Of a stretch of 64,000 bases of DNA, positions 1 to 8,346 are shown piece after piece; the first letter of the stretch is position 1, and every line of letters begins with the position of its first letter. Under the pieces are notes generated by a model. That model was not told the origin of the DNA. It was given only the letters and a program-made list of their open reading frames with translations, and did no database searches. The stretch covers positions 1,798,001-1,862,000 of the forward strand of contig CALNXQ010000005.1 of assembly GCA_942490535.1 (NCBI GenBank), given 5' to 3'. Origin of the DNA: JAEINY01 sp942490535. Its GTDB lineage: Bacteria; Bacteroidota; Bacteroidia; Bacteroidales; Marinilabiliaceae. The position numbers and the translations under genes were made by a program.

Positions 1-1
1 A

Positions 2-1342
2 TCGATCAGTTATGCAGCTTTTAAGTCTAGGCATATAGTAAATATTAAATTGCCGACGACCCTTGAGTCAATTGAACGCGATGCATTTGCTTATAACAAT
101 ATATCAAGCCTTACAATTCCCTCATCATGCAGGATGATTGGCAAGAATGCGTTTGAAAGTAATGATATTAAAGAAGTGATTTTTGAATCCAATAGTAATT
201 TGAGGTTCATGGATTATGGAGTTTTCATATCGAACGACGAATTATCCGGTTTCTCTTTACCGACTAATGTCAATGATGGATTTCAGTATTATATAGATTT
301 AAATGGTGTGCAATATAATGCTGGTCAGGAATATACTAATATAAATCATGCATTATTTCTGGATATTCCATATCAATTAAAAGATGAGGATGTTGAAATG
401 GAAGGCGGGAAGCTTGTGAAATATATTGATACAGGATTTAAAAACCTGGTAATTCCTTCTACTTTGGATGGTCAACTCGTTGAAGAATTTGCTACATCAG
501 ATTTTTTTAATAGTTCATTGATTGGGGTTAAACTGCCAGAGTCACTTAAAGGAATTGGAGGGTTTTCGCATAACTTCATAAAAGAGCTTACTATTCCAGC
601 GTCTGTGGATTCAATAAGAAATCGTGCTTTTCAGTATAATAAATTAGAGAAAGTTACATTTGAACAGGAAAGCAATTTGCTTTATATAGGAAGTGAAGCT
701 TTGGATGGAAATAATGCATTGGTTTCTATTGAGCTACCTACTCATGCTTACAACAAGTTTAAGTGTTATGAGTACAACAATAGTGATGAAGTTGCTGAAG
801 GTGATGAGGTCACTAAATTCGAGTCGGCTTATAGAGCAAATTTTCATCCATTGATTATTTCATTTGATGGAAACGACCAGGATTACGGAGTGGTTTCTGA
901 AAGTTTATCTGTTAATTTTGGTGATAAAATCTATTTGCCAAACCCTAAAGAAACAGATCTTCAGAAGCGCGATCATAAATTTGTTGGATGGAATAGAGAC
1001 ACGGATGGAAAAGGTGAAGGTTTTGAACCAGGCGAAGTGTTAGAATGGATAGATGCTGATGATTTTACGCTTTATGCTGCCTGGCAGTATTATGTAGGTA
1101 TTGGTGATGAAGTAAAGTACATTAAACGGGTATATCCTAATCCGGTAAAAGAATTGTTTACAGTGGATGTTGAGTCCGACGCTATTGGTAAGAGATTGGA
1201 TGTCTATAATTTGAATGGACAAAAAGTTAAGAGTTATCCGATAAGTGGTTTAACACAGCAATTTGCCTTGAATAATCTACCGGCAGGTATTTATTTGATA
1301 TCAATCGATGGCTATCAGCAAGGTAAACTAATTAAAAAGTAA
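2..1342 (+). CDS. BspA-like leucine-rich repeat surface protein, 3' part, with T9SS sorting domain
   Basis: The reading frame is open from the first bases of the window, so the gene is cut at its 5' end; a TTG at position 50 is only an internal codon. The visible protein has LRR_5/BspA-type repeats (units such as ERDAFAYNNISSLTIPSS and GKNAFESNDIKEVIFE) over most of its length, then an InlB_B/Listeria-Bacteroides-like repeat (FVGWNRDTDGKGEGF, FTLYAAWQ) and a final ~75-residue Por sorting domain starting YPNPVKE and ending GIYLISIDGYQQGKLIKK. In this family the sorting domain directs export by the type IX system and is usually removed at the surface. The likely role is a surface or secreted adhesin-like protein; its ligand is unknown. 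A hairpin terminator follows directly. Confidence 0.9.
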   Translation, partial: SISYAAFKSRHIVNIKLPTTLESIERDAFAYNNISSLTIPSSCRMIGKNAFESNDIKEVIFESNSNLRFMDYGVFISNDELSGFSLPTNVNDGFQYYIDLNGVQYNAGQEYTNINHALFLDIPYQLKDEDVEMEGGKLVKYIDTGFKNLVIPSTLDGQLVEEFATSDFFNSSLIGVKLPESLKGIGGFSHNFIKELTIPASVDSIRNRAFQYNKLEKVTFEQESNLLYIGSEALDGNNALVSIELPTHAYNKFKCYEYNNSDEVAEGDEVTKFESAYRANFHPLIISFDGNDQDYGVVSESLSVNFGDKIYLPNPKETDLQKRDHKFVGWNRDTDGKGEGFEPGEVLEWIDADDFTLYAAWQYYVGIGDEVKYIKRVYPNPVKELFTVDVESDAIGKRLDVYNLNGQKVKSYPISGLTQQFALNNLPAGIYLISIDGYQQGKLIKK

Positions 1343-1351
1343 ATATGTCAG

Positions 1352-1373
1352 AGCCCCAGAAATGGGGCTTTTT
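1352..1373 (+). terminator. Rho-independent terminator of the LRR gene
   Basis: A perfect 6-bp stem AGCCCC/GGGGCT with loop AGAAAT is followed by TTTTT. It lies 10 bp after the stop codon of the surface protein gene. Confidence 0.85.
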
Positions 1374-1402
1374 GCATATTCTCGTCAAGTTTCTCACCTT
1401 TG
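1371..1402 (+). promoter_or_regulatory. Candidate promoter of apbE, overlapping the upstream terminator
   Basis: TTTG at 1371-1374 and CACCTTTG at 1395-1402 are separated by 20 bp, which fits the Bacteroidota pattern TTTG-N(19-23)-TAnnTTTG with one mismatch in the -7 box. The -33 box lies in the T-tract of the preceding terminator. Transcription would begin just upstream of the ATG at 1419. Confidence 0.5.
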
Positions 1403-1418
1403 CGTAAAACTGTTTCAG

Positions 1419-2435
1419 ATGAAAGATTTTACCCGTTTTATATTGATTGTGGTTGTTATTATTGCTGCTGTATCCTGCCAACCCCAAAAGGAATACATCC
1501 GTAACGAAGGGTTTATTTTCGGCACCACTTATCACCTGATCTATGACCATTCAGAGGACTTACACGAGGAGATTAAAATCAAATTCAATGAGTTTGATCT
1601 TTCCTTGTCCACCTATAACAAGCAATCAATTATCAGCCAAGTAAACAGAAATCAGCCGGTAGAGGTGGATCACTATTTTAAAACGGTCTTTCAAAAGGCT
1701 GAAGAAGTGACTCAGGCTACAGAAGGCGCCTTTGATATGACCATTGGGCCACTGGCCAATGCCTGGGGTTTTGGTTTTTCCAATAAGGATAGTGTTACTC
1801 AGGAATTGGTGGACAGCTTACTGCTCAACATGGGTATGGATAAAATAAAGCTGGAGGGGAAGCGGGTTGTAAAAGCGAATCCGGAAATTGTGTTGAATGT
1901 GAATGCCCTCGCCAAAGGTTATGGCGTGGACGTTATTGCCCTTTTATTGGAGCAGCATGGTATCACCAACTATATGGTAGAGATAGGCGGGGAAATACGT
2001 GTTAAAGGGCATAATCAGAAACATTCGAACTGGCGGGTTGGCATTGACAAGCCGGTGGATGATCCTCAAGTGATGAGTCGTGATTTACAGGAAGTCATCT
2101 CCATTACCAATACAGCCCTGGCAACCTCCGGGAATTATCGCAACTTCTATTATAAGGACGGCAAGAAATATGCCCATACCATTAGTCCGTATACGGGTTA
2201 TCCGGTGCAACATCAATTGTTGTCCGCCTCTGTCATCGCCCCTGATTGCATGACTGCCGATGCCTATGCCACCGCTTTTATGGTATTAGGTTTGGAAAAA
2301 AGTCTTGAAATTGTGAAGCAACATCCTGAATTGGAAGCCTATTTTATCAGCAGTGATGAGCAGGAAACCTATCGCATTACAATGACTGATAATTTCCACA
2401 AATTCATTAATAAGAATAGCCAAGGGGACCACTAG
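1419..2435 (+). CDS. apbE: FAD:protein FMN transferase, ApbE family lipoprotein
   Basis: ApbE covalently attaches FMN to threonine residues of periplasmic or membrane flavoproteins, notably NqrB, NqrC and RnfG/D. I chose ATG 1419 because it gives a 338-residue protein beginning with a lipoprotein signal (MKDFTRFILIVVVIIAAVSC); a longer frame opens at 1362 inside the upstream terminator. Family signatures include GAFDMTIGPLANAWGFG, the stretch NALAKGYGVD, VEIGGEIRVKG, ATSGNYRNF, and the C-terminal HTISPYTGYP and MTADAYATAFMVLG motifs that form the FAD and Mg2+ site. Length is normal. It converges on a gene for a small NqrM-like protein, which suggests service to a Na+-NQR complex encoded elsewhere. 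Confidence 0.95.
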   Translation: MKDFTRFILIVVVIIAAVSCQPQKEYIRNEGFIFGTTYHLIYDHSEDLHEEIKIKFNEFDLSLSTYNKQSIISQVNRNQPVEVDHYFKTVFQKAEEVTQATEGAFDMTIGPLANAWGFGFSNKDSVTQELVDSLLLNMGMDKIKLEGKRVVKANPEIVLNVNALAKGYGVDVIALLLEQHGITNYMVEIGGEIRVKGHNQKHSNWRVGIDKPVDDPQVMSRDLQEVISITNTALATSGNYRNFYYKDGKKYAHTISPYTGYPVQHQLLSASVIAPDCMTADAYATAFMVLGLEKSLEIVKQHPELEAYFISSDEQETYRITMTDNFHKFINKNSQGDH

Positions 2436-2464
2436 TGTTTTGAGCTGTAAAGTTCAGGTCATGT

Positions 2465-2659
2465 TCAATGAAAGTAGGGAATATTCAAGTGTATAACCTG
2501 CCGTCCAAGGCGCAAACTGCCTCTGTCCAATAGCGTTAAGGACAATGGGATGAAGTCGTTTTTAAAAAGAAAAATTGTCTGAAGCGAAGCGAGTTCTTTT
2601 CTTTGCGCTTGAATTGAGGTCAAATCAGAATAGACACTATAAGCTTCAAATTTTCGCAT
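2465..2659 (-). CDS. Possible small ORF, 64 aa, doubtful
   Basis: ATG at 2657-2659 is preceded by a good AGGAG at 7 nt spacing and opens a 64-codon frame rich in Leu, Arg and Phe (it contains LASLQTIFLFKNDFIPLSL). I know no family for it, and there is no signal peptide or convincing membrane segment. It lies just downstream of the NqrM-like gene on the same strand. The DNA also holds GGACAATGG and an A/T-rich tract resembling pieces of the gene-free region near 44.0 kb, so this may be a non-coding repeat that happens to be open. Confidence 0.2.
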   Translation of the reverse strand: MRKFEAYSVYSDLTSIQAQRKELASLQTIFLFKNDFIPLSLTLLDRGSLRLGRQVIHLNIPYFH

Positions 2660-2696
2660 TAGGTTCTCCTTTCGTAGTAACCAAAAAAAATGTTGC

Positions 2697-2900
2697 TTAA
2701 CCGCAACTATCAGCAGTGCAATCGCACCCACCTTCTTTGTTGGTGCTGCTGCACGATGAAATTTTAGGTGCCTGGTTAAAAAACAACCGAATACCAATAC
2801 CCGCAAATGCCAATGACAGCATTACTATGGCGAAGACTAAAACCAGTAAAATATTTTCCATAACACGATCAAATCTATCAAATAGAGAAAACGACTTCAT
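2697..2900 (-). CDS. Small membrane protein resembling NqrM (Na+-NQR maturation factor, DUF539)
   Basis: This is a 67-residue protein with one transmembrane helix (about residues 17-41) and a short C-terminal tail with four cysteines, C50, C59, C61 and C66. NqrM, needed to place iron in the NqrD/NqrE site of Na+-translocating NADH:quinone reductase, is a similarly small one-helix protein with a C-x(n)-C-x-C-x3-C tail. The arrangement here, C-x8-C-D-C-x4-C, is close but not identical. The convergent apbE, whose product flavinylates the same complex, supports the reading. The assignment rests on cysteine pattern, size and context rather than strong sequence identity. No nqr structural genes are in the window. 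Confidence 0.6.
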   Translation of the reverse strand: MKSFSLFDRFDRVMENILLVLVFAIVMLSLAFAGIGIRLFFNQAPKISSCSSTNKEGGCDCTADSCG

Positions 2901-3109
2901 TGTCCCTAATTAATAAACAGGCCTATTGAAAAAATGTTTGATGGAAAGAAAAGGATGCCTGGTAACTAAAAATGGGAGCTTCTTATACAGCTGCGTGTGG
3001 ATAATGCCATTTGTGAGGCCTTCTTATTGCGGTCTATCATCCAATGTCTACCGACTTTCGTTATTACCAACTGACTGTTTACTAATAACTATCAACTATT
3101 GACCACGGT

Positions 3110-3352
3110 CTAGCAACTGGTCGTTCTACTTTCATAGTCGTCACCCAGGTCCAGATGAGGAATGTGAATCACCCGTTTTTGCTCCATCTTATCCTGAGTG
3201 GTGGCACAATAGATGCCTCTTTTAGCCATGGCTTTATTTCCACCAATGTGCGTATTGGGAAATTTACCATTTTTCTGAAGTAGGATTTTAATGGAAAAGA
3301 GCGCAAAAATAACGCCCATCAAAACGATTGTAAGTAAAAGTATCTGCCACAT
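3110..3352 (-). CDS. Small conserved-looking membrane protein, 80 aa
   Basis: An N-terminal hydrophobic helix (residues 2-25) is followed by a basic, polar tail containing KNGKFPNTHIGGNKAMAKRG, a cysteine at 49 (GIYCATTQDK) and a terminal cysteine at 80. I recall similar short proteins with an NGKFPNTHIG-like motif in Bacteroidota near apbE, annotated only as membrane or secreted proteins; this is memory, not a search. It is transcribed leftward, about 210 bp upstream of the NqrM-like gene, and may share its transcript. Two cysteines in the tail could bind metal or form disulfides. Function unknown. Confidence 0.6.
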   Translation of the reverse strand: MWQILLLTIVLMGVIFALFSIKILLQKNGKFPNTHIGGNKAMAKRGIYCATTQDKMEQKRVIHIPHLDLGDDYESRTTSC

Positions 3353-3509
3353 TGTTTTTCCCTTTAAGGGTACAAAAATATGAAAAAAATCAATGTAGAA
3401 AACAAAGGAGTGTATTCATGCGTTTGACAAGTGCCCTAATGATGATACAATCTTTTATTTTTGTATCCGATAAAATACCAATCAGTAAACAACTAGAAAA
3501 TCGATTTAT

Positions 3510-5933
3510 ATGCCCATTAAAGGAGATGAACTCAGTTTTTCTGACTTTAAAAAAGAAGTTCTAAAAGATTATCGCATCGCTCAGGTGAGCCGTCATATGA
3601 GCCTGTTGGCCCGAAAAGAAGTGTTGGGAGGAAAAGCCAAGTTTGGCATTTTTGGGGATGGTAAAGAGATACCGCAAATTGCCATGGCGAAACAATTTAA
3701 AGAAGGGGATTGGCGATCGGGCTATTACCGTGATCAAACCTTTATGCTGGCGGCGGAGATGATCACGCCCAAACAGTTTTTTGCCCAGTTGTATGGAGAG
3801 ACACGGACGGAATTGAATCCAGATAATGGTGGTCGTTCGTTCAATAATCATTTTGGAACCCGTCTACTGGATGAGGAGGGTAACTGGAAACACTTATCCA
3901 CCATGAAATGTACCTCTTCCGATATTTCGCCCACTGCCGGTCAGATGCCGCGCCTGGTGGGCCTGGCCATGGCCTCCAAATTGTATCGGAACAACCCGGA
4001 ACTGAAACAATACGATCAGTTTAGCAACAATGGGAACGAAGTGGCTTTTGGGACCATCGGTGATGCCAGTACCTCAGAGGGCCATTTTTTCGAAACCCTC
4101 AATGCGGCCTCTGTGTTACAAATTCCCATGGCCGTCTCCGTGTGGGATGATGGATATGGAATTTCCGTGCCCAAAAAGTTTCAAACGGCCAAAGAGAGCA
4201 TCAGTAAAGCTTTGAAAGGATTTGAGAAAAGTGGTCGTGATACAACCGGGATGCTCATCTATAATGCCAAGGGGTGGGATTATGCCGGACTCTGTCAAAT
4301 GTATGAAAAAGGGATTTCCCAGTGCCGGGCGCAACATGTACCTGTGTTATTTCATGTGGAAGAGCTGACGCAGCCTGTTGGGCACTCTACCAGTGGATCG
4401 CATGAGCGGTATAAATCAGCCGAGCGTTTGGAATGGGAGAAAGAATATGATGGGATTGCTCAGATGCGCAAATGGCTCGTTGAAAGTAATCTGGTAGCCG
4501 CTGAAGAACTGGACCAGATTGAAGAGGAATCCATCCAGGAAGTGCGGACAGCTCAAAAAGCAGCTTATCAGGAATTCATGGACATCTTCAAGCAGGAACG
4601 TCAGGAATTGTTGGACATTATCACCACCAAGGCGTGTGTTTGTAATGAAATCAAGCAGCATAAAATAGATGAAGTGGTCCGTGAGTTAAAATCCACCTTG
4701 TCATTGAATCGCAAAGAAATTCTGAGTGCCGCACGTAAGTTATTACGTCACTATTGTTCGGCCTGTGAAAAACCGGGTAGCATTAAAGAGGCTTTGAAAG
4801 CATGGGTGAAGACCTATTTTGAAGCAGGTTGGGAAAATTACAGTGCCAATCTATACAGTGAGTCGGCCCAGGCAGCCCTGAATGTGGCACCTGTCTGGCC
4901 TGAATTTACGGATGATGCCCCATTGGTGCCCGGACGAGAAATATTGCGCGATAACTTTGATTATATCTTTAGTCACAATCCGTTGGTGGTGACCTTTGGC
5001 GAAGATACCGGTCAATTGGGTGGCGTGAATCAGACCATGGAGGGGATGCAGCAGAAGTATGGTGAATGGCGGGTGCGGGATACGGGTATTCGCGAAACCA
5101 CCATCTTGGGGAAAGGCATTGGCATGGCGTTGCGGGGTTTGCGTCCCATTGCTGAAATTCAATATTTCGATTACCTCTTGTATGCCTTGCAAACCATGAG
5201 TGATGATCTGGCCACCACGCGCTACCGTACCAAGAATGGACAAAAAGCACCGGTCATTGTGCGTACCCGCGGCCATCGCCTGGAAGGGATCTGGCATTCC
5301 GGCTCCCCCTTGAGCATGGTCATTAACTCGGTGCGTGGGGTGTATGTGTGTGTGCCACGTGACATGACCCGTGCAGCAGGATTTTACAATACGCTGTTGG
5401 AAGGGGATGATCCGGCTTTGGTTATTGAACCACTGAACGGATACCGTCTGCGCGAAAAACAACCTGCCAATATCGGTGAGTTTAGGTTGCCGTTGGGCGT
5501 TCCGGAAATCATCTCCGAAGGAACAGATGTGACTTTGGTGACTTATGGTTCCTGTGTGCGCATTGCCCAGGATGCGGTGAATCAATTGAAAGAAATTGGC
5601 GTATCTGTTGAACTGATTGATGTACAAACCCTATTGCCCTTTGATGTCAATGGCGTCATTCTGGAGTCGGTGAAGAAAACCAACCGCGTGGTCTTTTTTG
5701 ATGAAGATGTACCGGGTGGTGCCACTGCTTTCATGATGCACAAAGTAGTGGAAGTGCAGAAAGCCTTCTATTATCTCGATGCTGCCCCGCGCACGGTGAC
5801 GGCTAAAGATCATCGTCCGGCATATGGAACGGATGGTGATTATTTCAGTAATCCCAATGCGGAGGATGTGTACGAAACCATTTATTCCATAATGGCTGAG
5901 TTTGATCCCAAACGATTTCCCTCGATTTATTAA
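3510..5933 (+). CDS. 2-oxoacid dehydrogenase E1, fused alpha and beta subunits
   Basis: This 807-residue protein joins an E1-alpha domain (about residues 20-370) and an E1-beta transketolase domain (about 470-807), as in the single-chain E1 proteins of Bacteroidota. E1 uses thiamine diphosphate to decarboxylate a 2-oxoacid and acylate the lipoyl group of E2. The alpha half carries the ThDP signature beginning GDASTSEGHFFETLN. The beta half carries GEDTGQLGG, whose glutamate activates ThDP, and ends with the usual transketolase C-terminal domain (TYGSCVRIAQDA). A helical linker of about 100 residues with cysteine pairs (CVCNE, CSACEK) lies between. Substrate (pyruvate or branched-chain 2-oxoacids) cannot be read from sequence. 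No E2 or E3 gene is adjacent. ATG 3510 gives MPIKGDELSF. Confidence 0.92.
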   Translation: MPIKGDELSFSDFKKEVLKDYRIAQVSRHMSLLARKEVLGGKAKFGIFGDGKEIPQIAMAKQFKEGDWRSGYYRDQTFMLAAEMITPKQFFAQLYGETRTELNPDNGGRSFNNHFGTRLLDEEGNWKHLSTMKCTSSDISPTAGQMPRLVGLAMASKLYRNNPELKQYDQFSNNGNEVAFGTIGDASTSEGHFFETLNAASVLQIPMAVSVWDDGYGISVPKKFQTAKESISKALKGFEKSGRDTTGMLIYNAKGWDYAGLCQMYEKGISQCRAQHVPVLFHVEELTQPVGHSTSGSHERYKSAERLEWEKEYDGIAQMRKWLVESNLVAAEELDQIEEESIQEVRTAQKAAYQEFMDIFKQERQELLDIITTKACVCNEIKQHKIDEVVRELKSTLSLNRKEILSAARKLLRHYCSACEKPGSIKEALKAWVKTYFEAGWENYSANLYSESAQAALNVAPVWPEFTDDAPLVPGREILRDNFDYIFSHNPLVVTFGEDTGQLGGVNQTMEGMQQKYGEWRVRDTGIRETTILGKGIGMALRGLRPIAEIQYFDYLLYALQTMSDDLATTRYRTKNGQKAPVIVRTRGHRLEGIWHSGSPLSMVINSVRGVYVCVPRDMTRAAGFYNTLLEGDDPALVIEPLNGYRLREKQPANIGEFRLPLGVPEIISEGTDVTLVTYGSCVRIAQDAVNQLKEIGVSVELIDVQTLLPFDVNGVILESVKKTNRVVFFDEDVPGGATAFMMHKVVEVQKAFYYLDAAPRTVTAKDHRPAYGTDGDYFSNPNAEDVYETIYSIMAEFDPKRFPSIY

Positions 5934-5973
5934 TAATGGGTATTCAATTCTAATATAAGAATGGGAGAATAAG

Positions 5974-6002
5974 AGGAGCTCGGTTGGGAGCTCCTTTTTT
6001 TT
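5974..6002 (+). terminator. Terminator of the E1 fusion gene
   Basis: A perfect 7-bp stem AGGAGCT/AGCTCCT with loop CGGTTGGG is followed by a run of eight T. It lies 40 bp after the stop codon. The remaining ~170 bp before the leftward antiporter gene hold nothing I recognise. Confidence 0.88.
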
Positions 6003-6172
6003 GTGCCCTCCTATCCCCGTCGCACAGTCCTTACGGTAACCTCTGTTCGGAGCTGGCTAATATTGATCCATGATCGTGTAGCGGTAAGGCATCCCCTCAT
6101 GGCGTAATAAGGATAAGGAACGGGTAGGGATAAGAACAGCCGTCAGTTACCCTCTTTCTAATCGTCTGCTTT

Positions 6173-8095
6173 TTATAGCCGGATGCGTTTTCCCATCAAT
6201 CGAATGAGAACATATAATGTGCCAATGGCCAGCAGGTAAGAGAGCCAAATGGGCCAGCCCAAAGCCGTCGGAATCGTGCCTCCCATTAATCCAACACCAC
6301 CTACCGTTAAGGCATAAGGTAGCTGGCTCCGCACATGGTTGATGTGATTACAAGAGCAGGATAAGGAACTTAAAATAGTCGTGTCTGATATGGGGGAGCA
6401 GTGATCTCCCAAGACAGACCCGGCTAAAACCGAAGAAACCACATTGTAGAAAACCGGCATGATCAGAGCCTCATCCCATCCCCATTCCAAACCAATTTTC
6501 CAGGTAGCCGGTAATATCAGGGGATAGATTATGGCCATCGTTCCCCAACTGGAGCCGGTACTAAAGGCGATGAAGGCTGAAAATATAAACGTGATGGCCG
6601 GTAGAAAGGCGGGATGGATGGCAATGGATTTTAAACTGCCGGTGATGAATTCTGCCGTATGTAAATGTTGCGTTAATAAGGCGATGGACCAGGCCAGTGA
6701 CAAAATAAGGATGGCATGTAACATGGTCTTAAAACCATTGACCAAACCTTCCACACTCTCTTTTAAAGTCAGTATTTTTTGACTGATTGTTAACACAAGG
6801 GCAATCAGAACGCCAGTGAGGGAAGACCAAATGAGCGCTTTAAAGGAATCCGCCTGGCCGATAATGTGCGACAGTTTATTGGTGAATGGAAGCATTGTAT
6901 TATCCCACACGGCCTGGTCCCATCCGGTATACACCAAGCCTGCAATGGTTCCCAGAACAACAATCAACACCGGTATTAAGGCATTGAACCATTTGGCCGG
7001 TATCGATTCTGAGACTTCCAGTTCCTTCATGATTTGCGGGGTTTTCATCCGCGAAGCGACCGCTTGCTGATGGTCGCTTAGACTGGCTTCTTTTTCAAAT
7101 TTCAGCATGGGGCCAAAATCGCGCTTCTGCCAGATTAAGAAAAAGACGAAAAACAAAGTCAATATGGGATAGAACGAGTAGCGCAGGGATTGCAAAAAGA
7201 CTGAATAAGCCGATGCCTCCAGCCCGATTTGCGCAATGCCCTCTTTGATATAACTGAGTTCAGCTCCTATCCAGGTGGTGATGAAGGCGACAGCGGCAAT
7301 GGGTGCCGAGGTGGAATCGACCAGGTAGGCCAGTTTTTCCCTGGATATTTTCAATTTGTCTGTCACGGGGCGCATGGTGTTGCCCACAACAAGTGTATTG
7401 GCATAATCATCGAAAAAGATGAGTAGCCCCATTATAAAAGTGATCATTTGACCCGATCGTCTGCTGTTGGCATAACGGGCCAGGATACTCACGATGCCCT
7501 TCATGCCGCCATTCATGGAGATGAGTGTAACCATGCCCCCAATGAGCATGCAAAAAATGATGATAGAGAGGTGATCGGTGGTTAACAGAGCTTCCAGGAG
7601 ATAAGTGTCCACGACCGCAAAGAGGCCCTTGAAAAAGGCCATAAAGAAGCCAAATCCTGCATATTTATAGATGACGGTGGTACCAAACAGAAGCCCGACA
7701 AATAATGAAGAGAATACTTCCTTGGTGAGCAGGGCCATTATGATAGCAATTAATGGGGGCAAAATGGATAGCCAGAGGGGAACCGGATCGATTGTTACGT
7801 TTTTTAGCTGGGTGCCGCAAATGAGTTGCAGATCCGATTTGCTCGTGAAAGTATGTTTGAAATAAAAGCCTTTTGTATCGGTATTAAGTTTGCGTTGAAC
7901 CCCGTCAATAAGGACTTTGGGTGGGGAGAGGGACTCCCGGATATTGACACGTATCACGGTTTCCACATTTTTCATAACAACCGGAGGAAGTTCAAAACCC
8001 GAAGATTGGGAAGTTGCCTGCAATGCATGGCTGAATACCAAAAGTAGGAGAAGAAGGCAGCAATAGGGGACGGATCGATGAACGGCGGATACCAT
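6173..8095 (-). CDS. NhaC-family Na+/H+ antiporter with N-terminal periplasmic domain
   Basis: The 640-residue protein has a signal sequence (residues 1-30), about 80 residues of extracytoplasmic domain, and then roughly eleven transmembrane helices of the NhaC superfamily. Characteristic stretches are LLIFFDDYANTLVVGNTMRP, VDSTSAPIAAVAFITTWIGA, AFSTGSSWGTMAIIYPL and SVLGDHCSPISDTTILSS, whose acidic and serine residues line the transport path in this family. It probably exchanges Na+ for H+ (some relatives carry malate/lactate or amino acids). The N-terminal addition is unusual for classic NhaC but occurs in Bacteroidota members. Monocistronic; the 251 bp upstream, shared with the divergent YqgE gene, are AT-rich with no clear -7 box on this strand. 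Confidence 0.88.
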   Translation of the reverse strand: MVSAVHRSVPYCCLLLLLLVFSHALQATSQSSGFELPPVVMKNVETVIRVNIRESLSPPKVLIDGVQRKLNTDTKGFYFKHTFTSKSDLQLICGTQLKNVTIDPVPLWLSILPPLIAIIMALLTKEVFSSLFVGLLFGTTVIYKYAGFGFFMAFFKGLFAVVDTYLLEALLTTDHLSIIIFCMLIGGMVTLISMNGGMKGIVSILARYANSRRSGQMITFIMGLLIFFDDYANTLVVGNTMRPVTDKLKISREKLAYLVDSTSAPIAAVAFITTWIGAELSYIKEGIAQIGLEASAYSVFLQSLRYSFYPILTLFFVFFLIWQKRDFGPMLKFEKEASLSDHQQAVASRMKTPQIMKELEVSESIPAKWFNALIPVLIVVLGTIAGLVYTGWDQAVWDNTMLPFTNKLSHIIGQADSFKALIWSSLTGVLIALVLTISQKILTLKESVEGLVNGFKTMLHAILILSLAWSIALLTQHLHTAEFITGSLKSIAIHPAFLPAITFIFSAFIAFSTGSSWGTMAIIYPLILPATWKIGLEWGWDEALIMPVFYNVVSSVLAGSVLGDHCSPISDTTILSSLSCSCNHINHVRSQLPYALTVGGVGLMGGTIPTALGWPIWLSYLLAIGTLYVLIRLMGKRIRL

Positions 8096-8346
8096 ATTTA
8101 GCTGGTTTTATTAGTGCTCTATAAAGATGACAATAATCAGTTAAATCTTTTCAAAGAGCAGTTAAAAAACTTTTTTAACAGGTGTTCTTTTTATTAAATG
8201 CACTTGTCAGTTAGGTAAATATGTGTTAATTTAATGAGTGGAAAAGGAACTGATAGTTAGTGAAATGATGAGTTTATTTGTTAAATAAGTTGAATCGTTT
8301 CGAAATTTTCATAGAAATGATTATTTTGAGGCAAGAACCATAGCCA

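Noticed and set aside
4851..5627. A 258-codon open frame antisense to the E1 gene
   Set aside because: It lies wholly inside the beta domain of the fused E1, has no family resemblance and no promoter; long antisense frames arise from GC-biased third positions.
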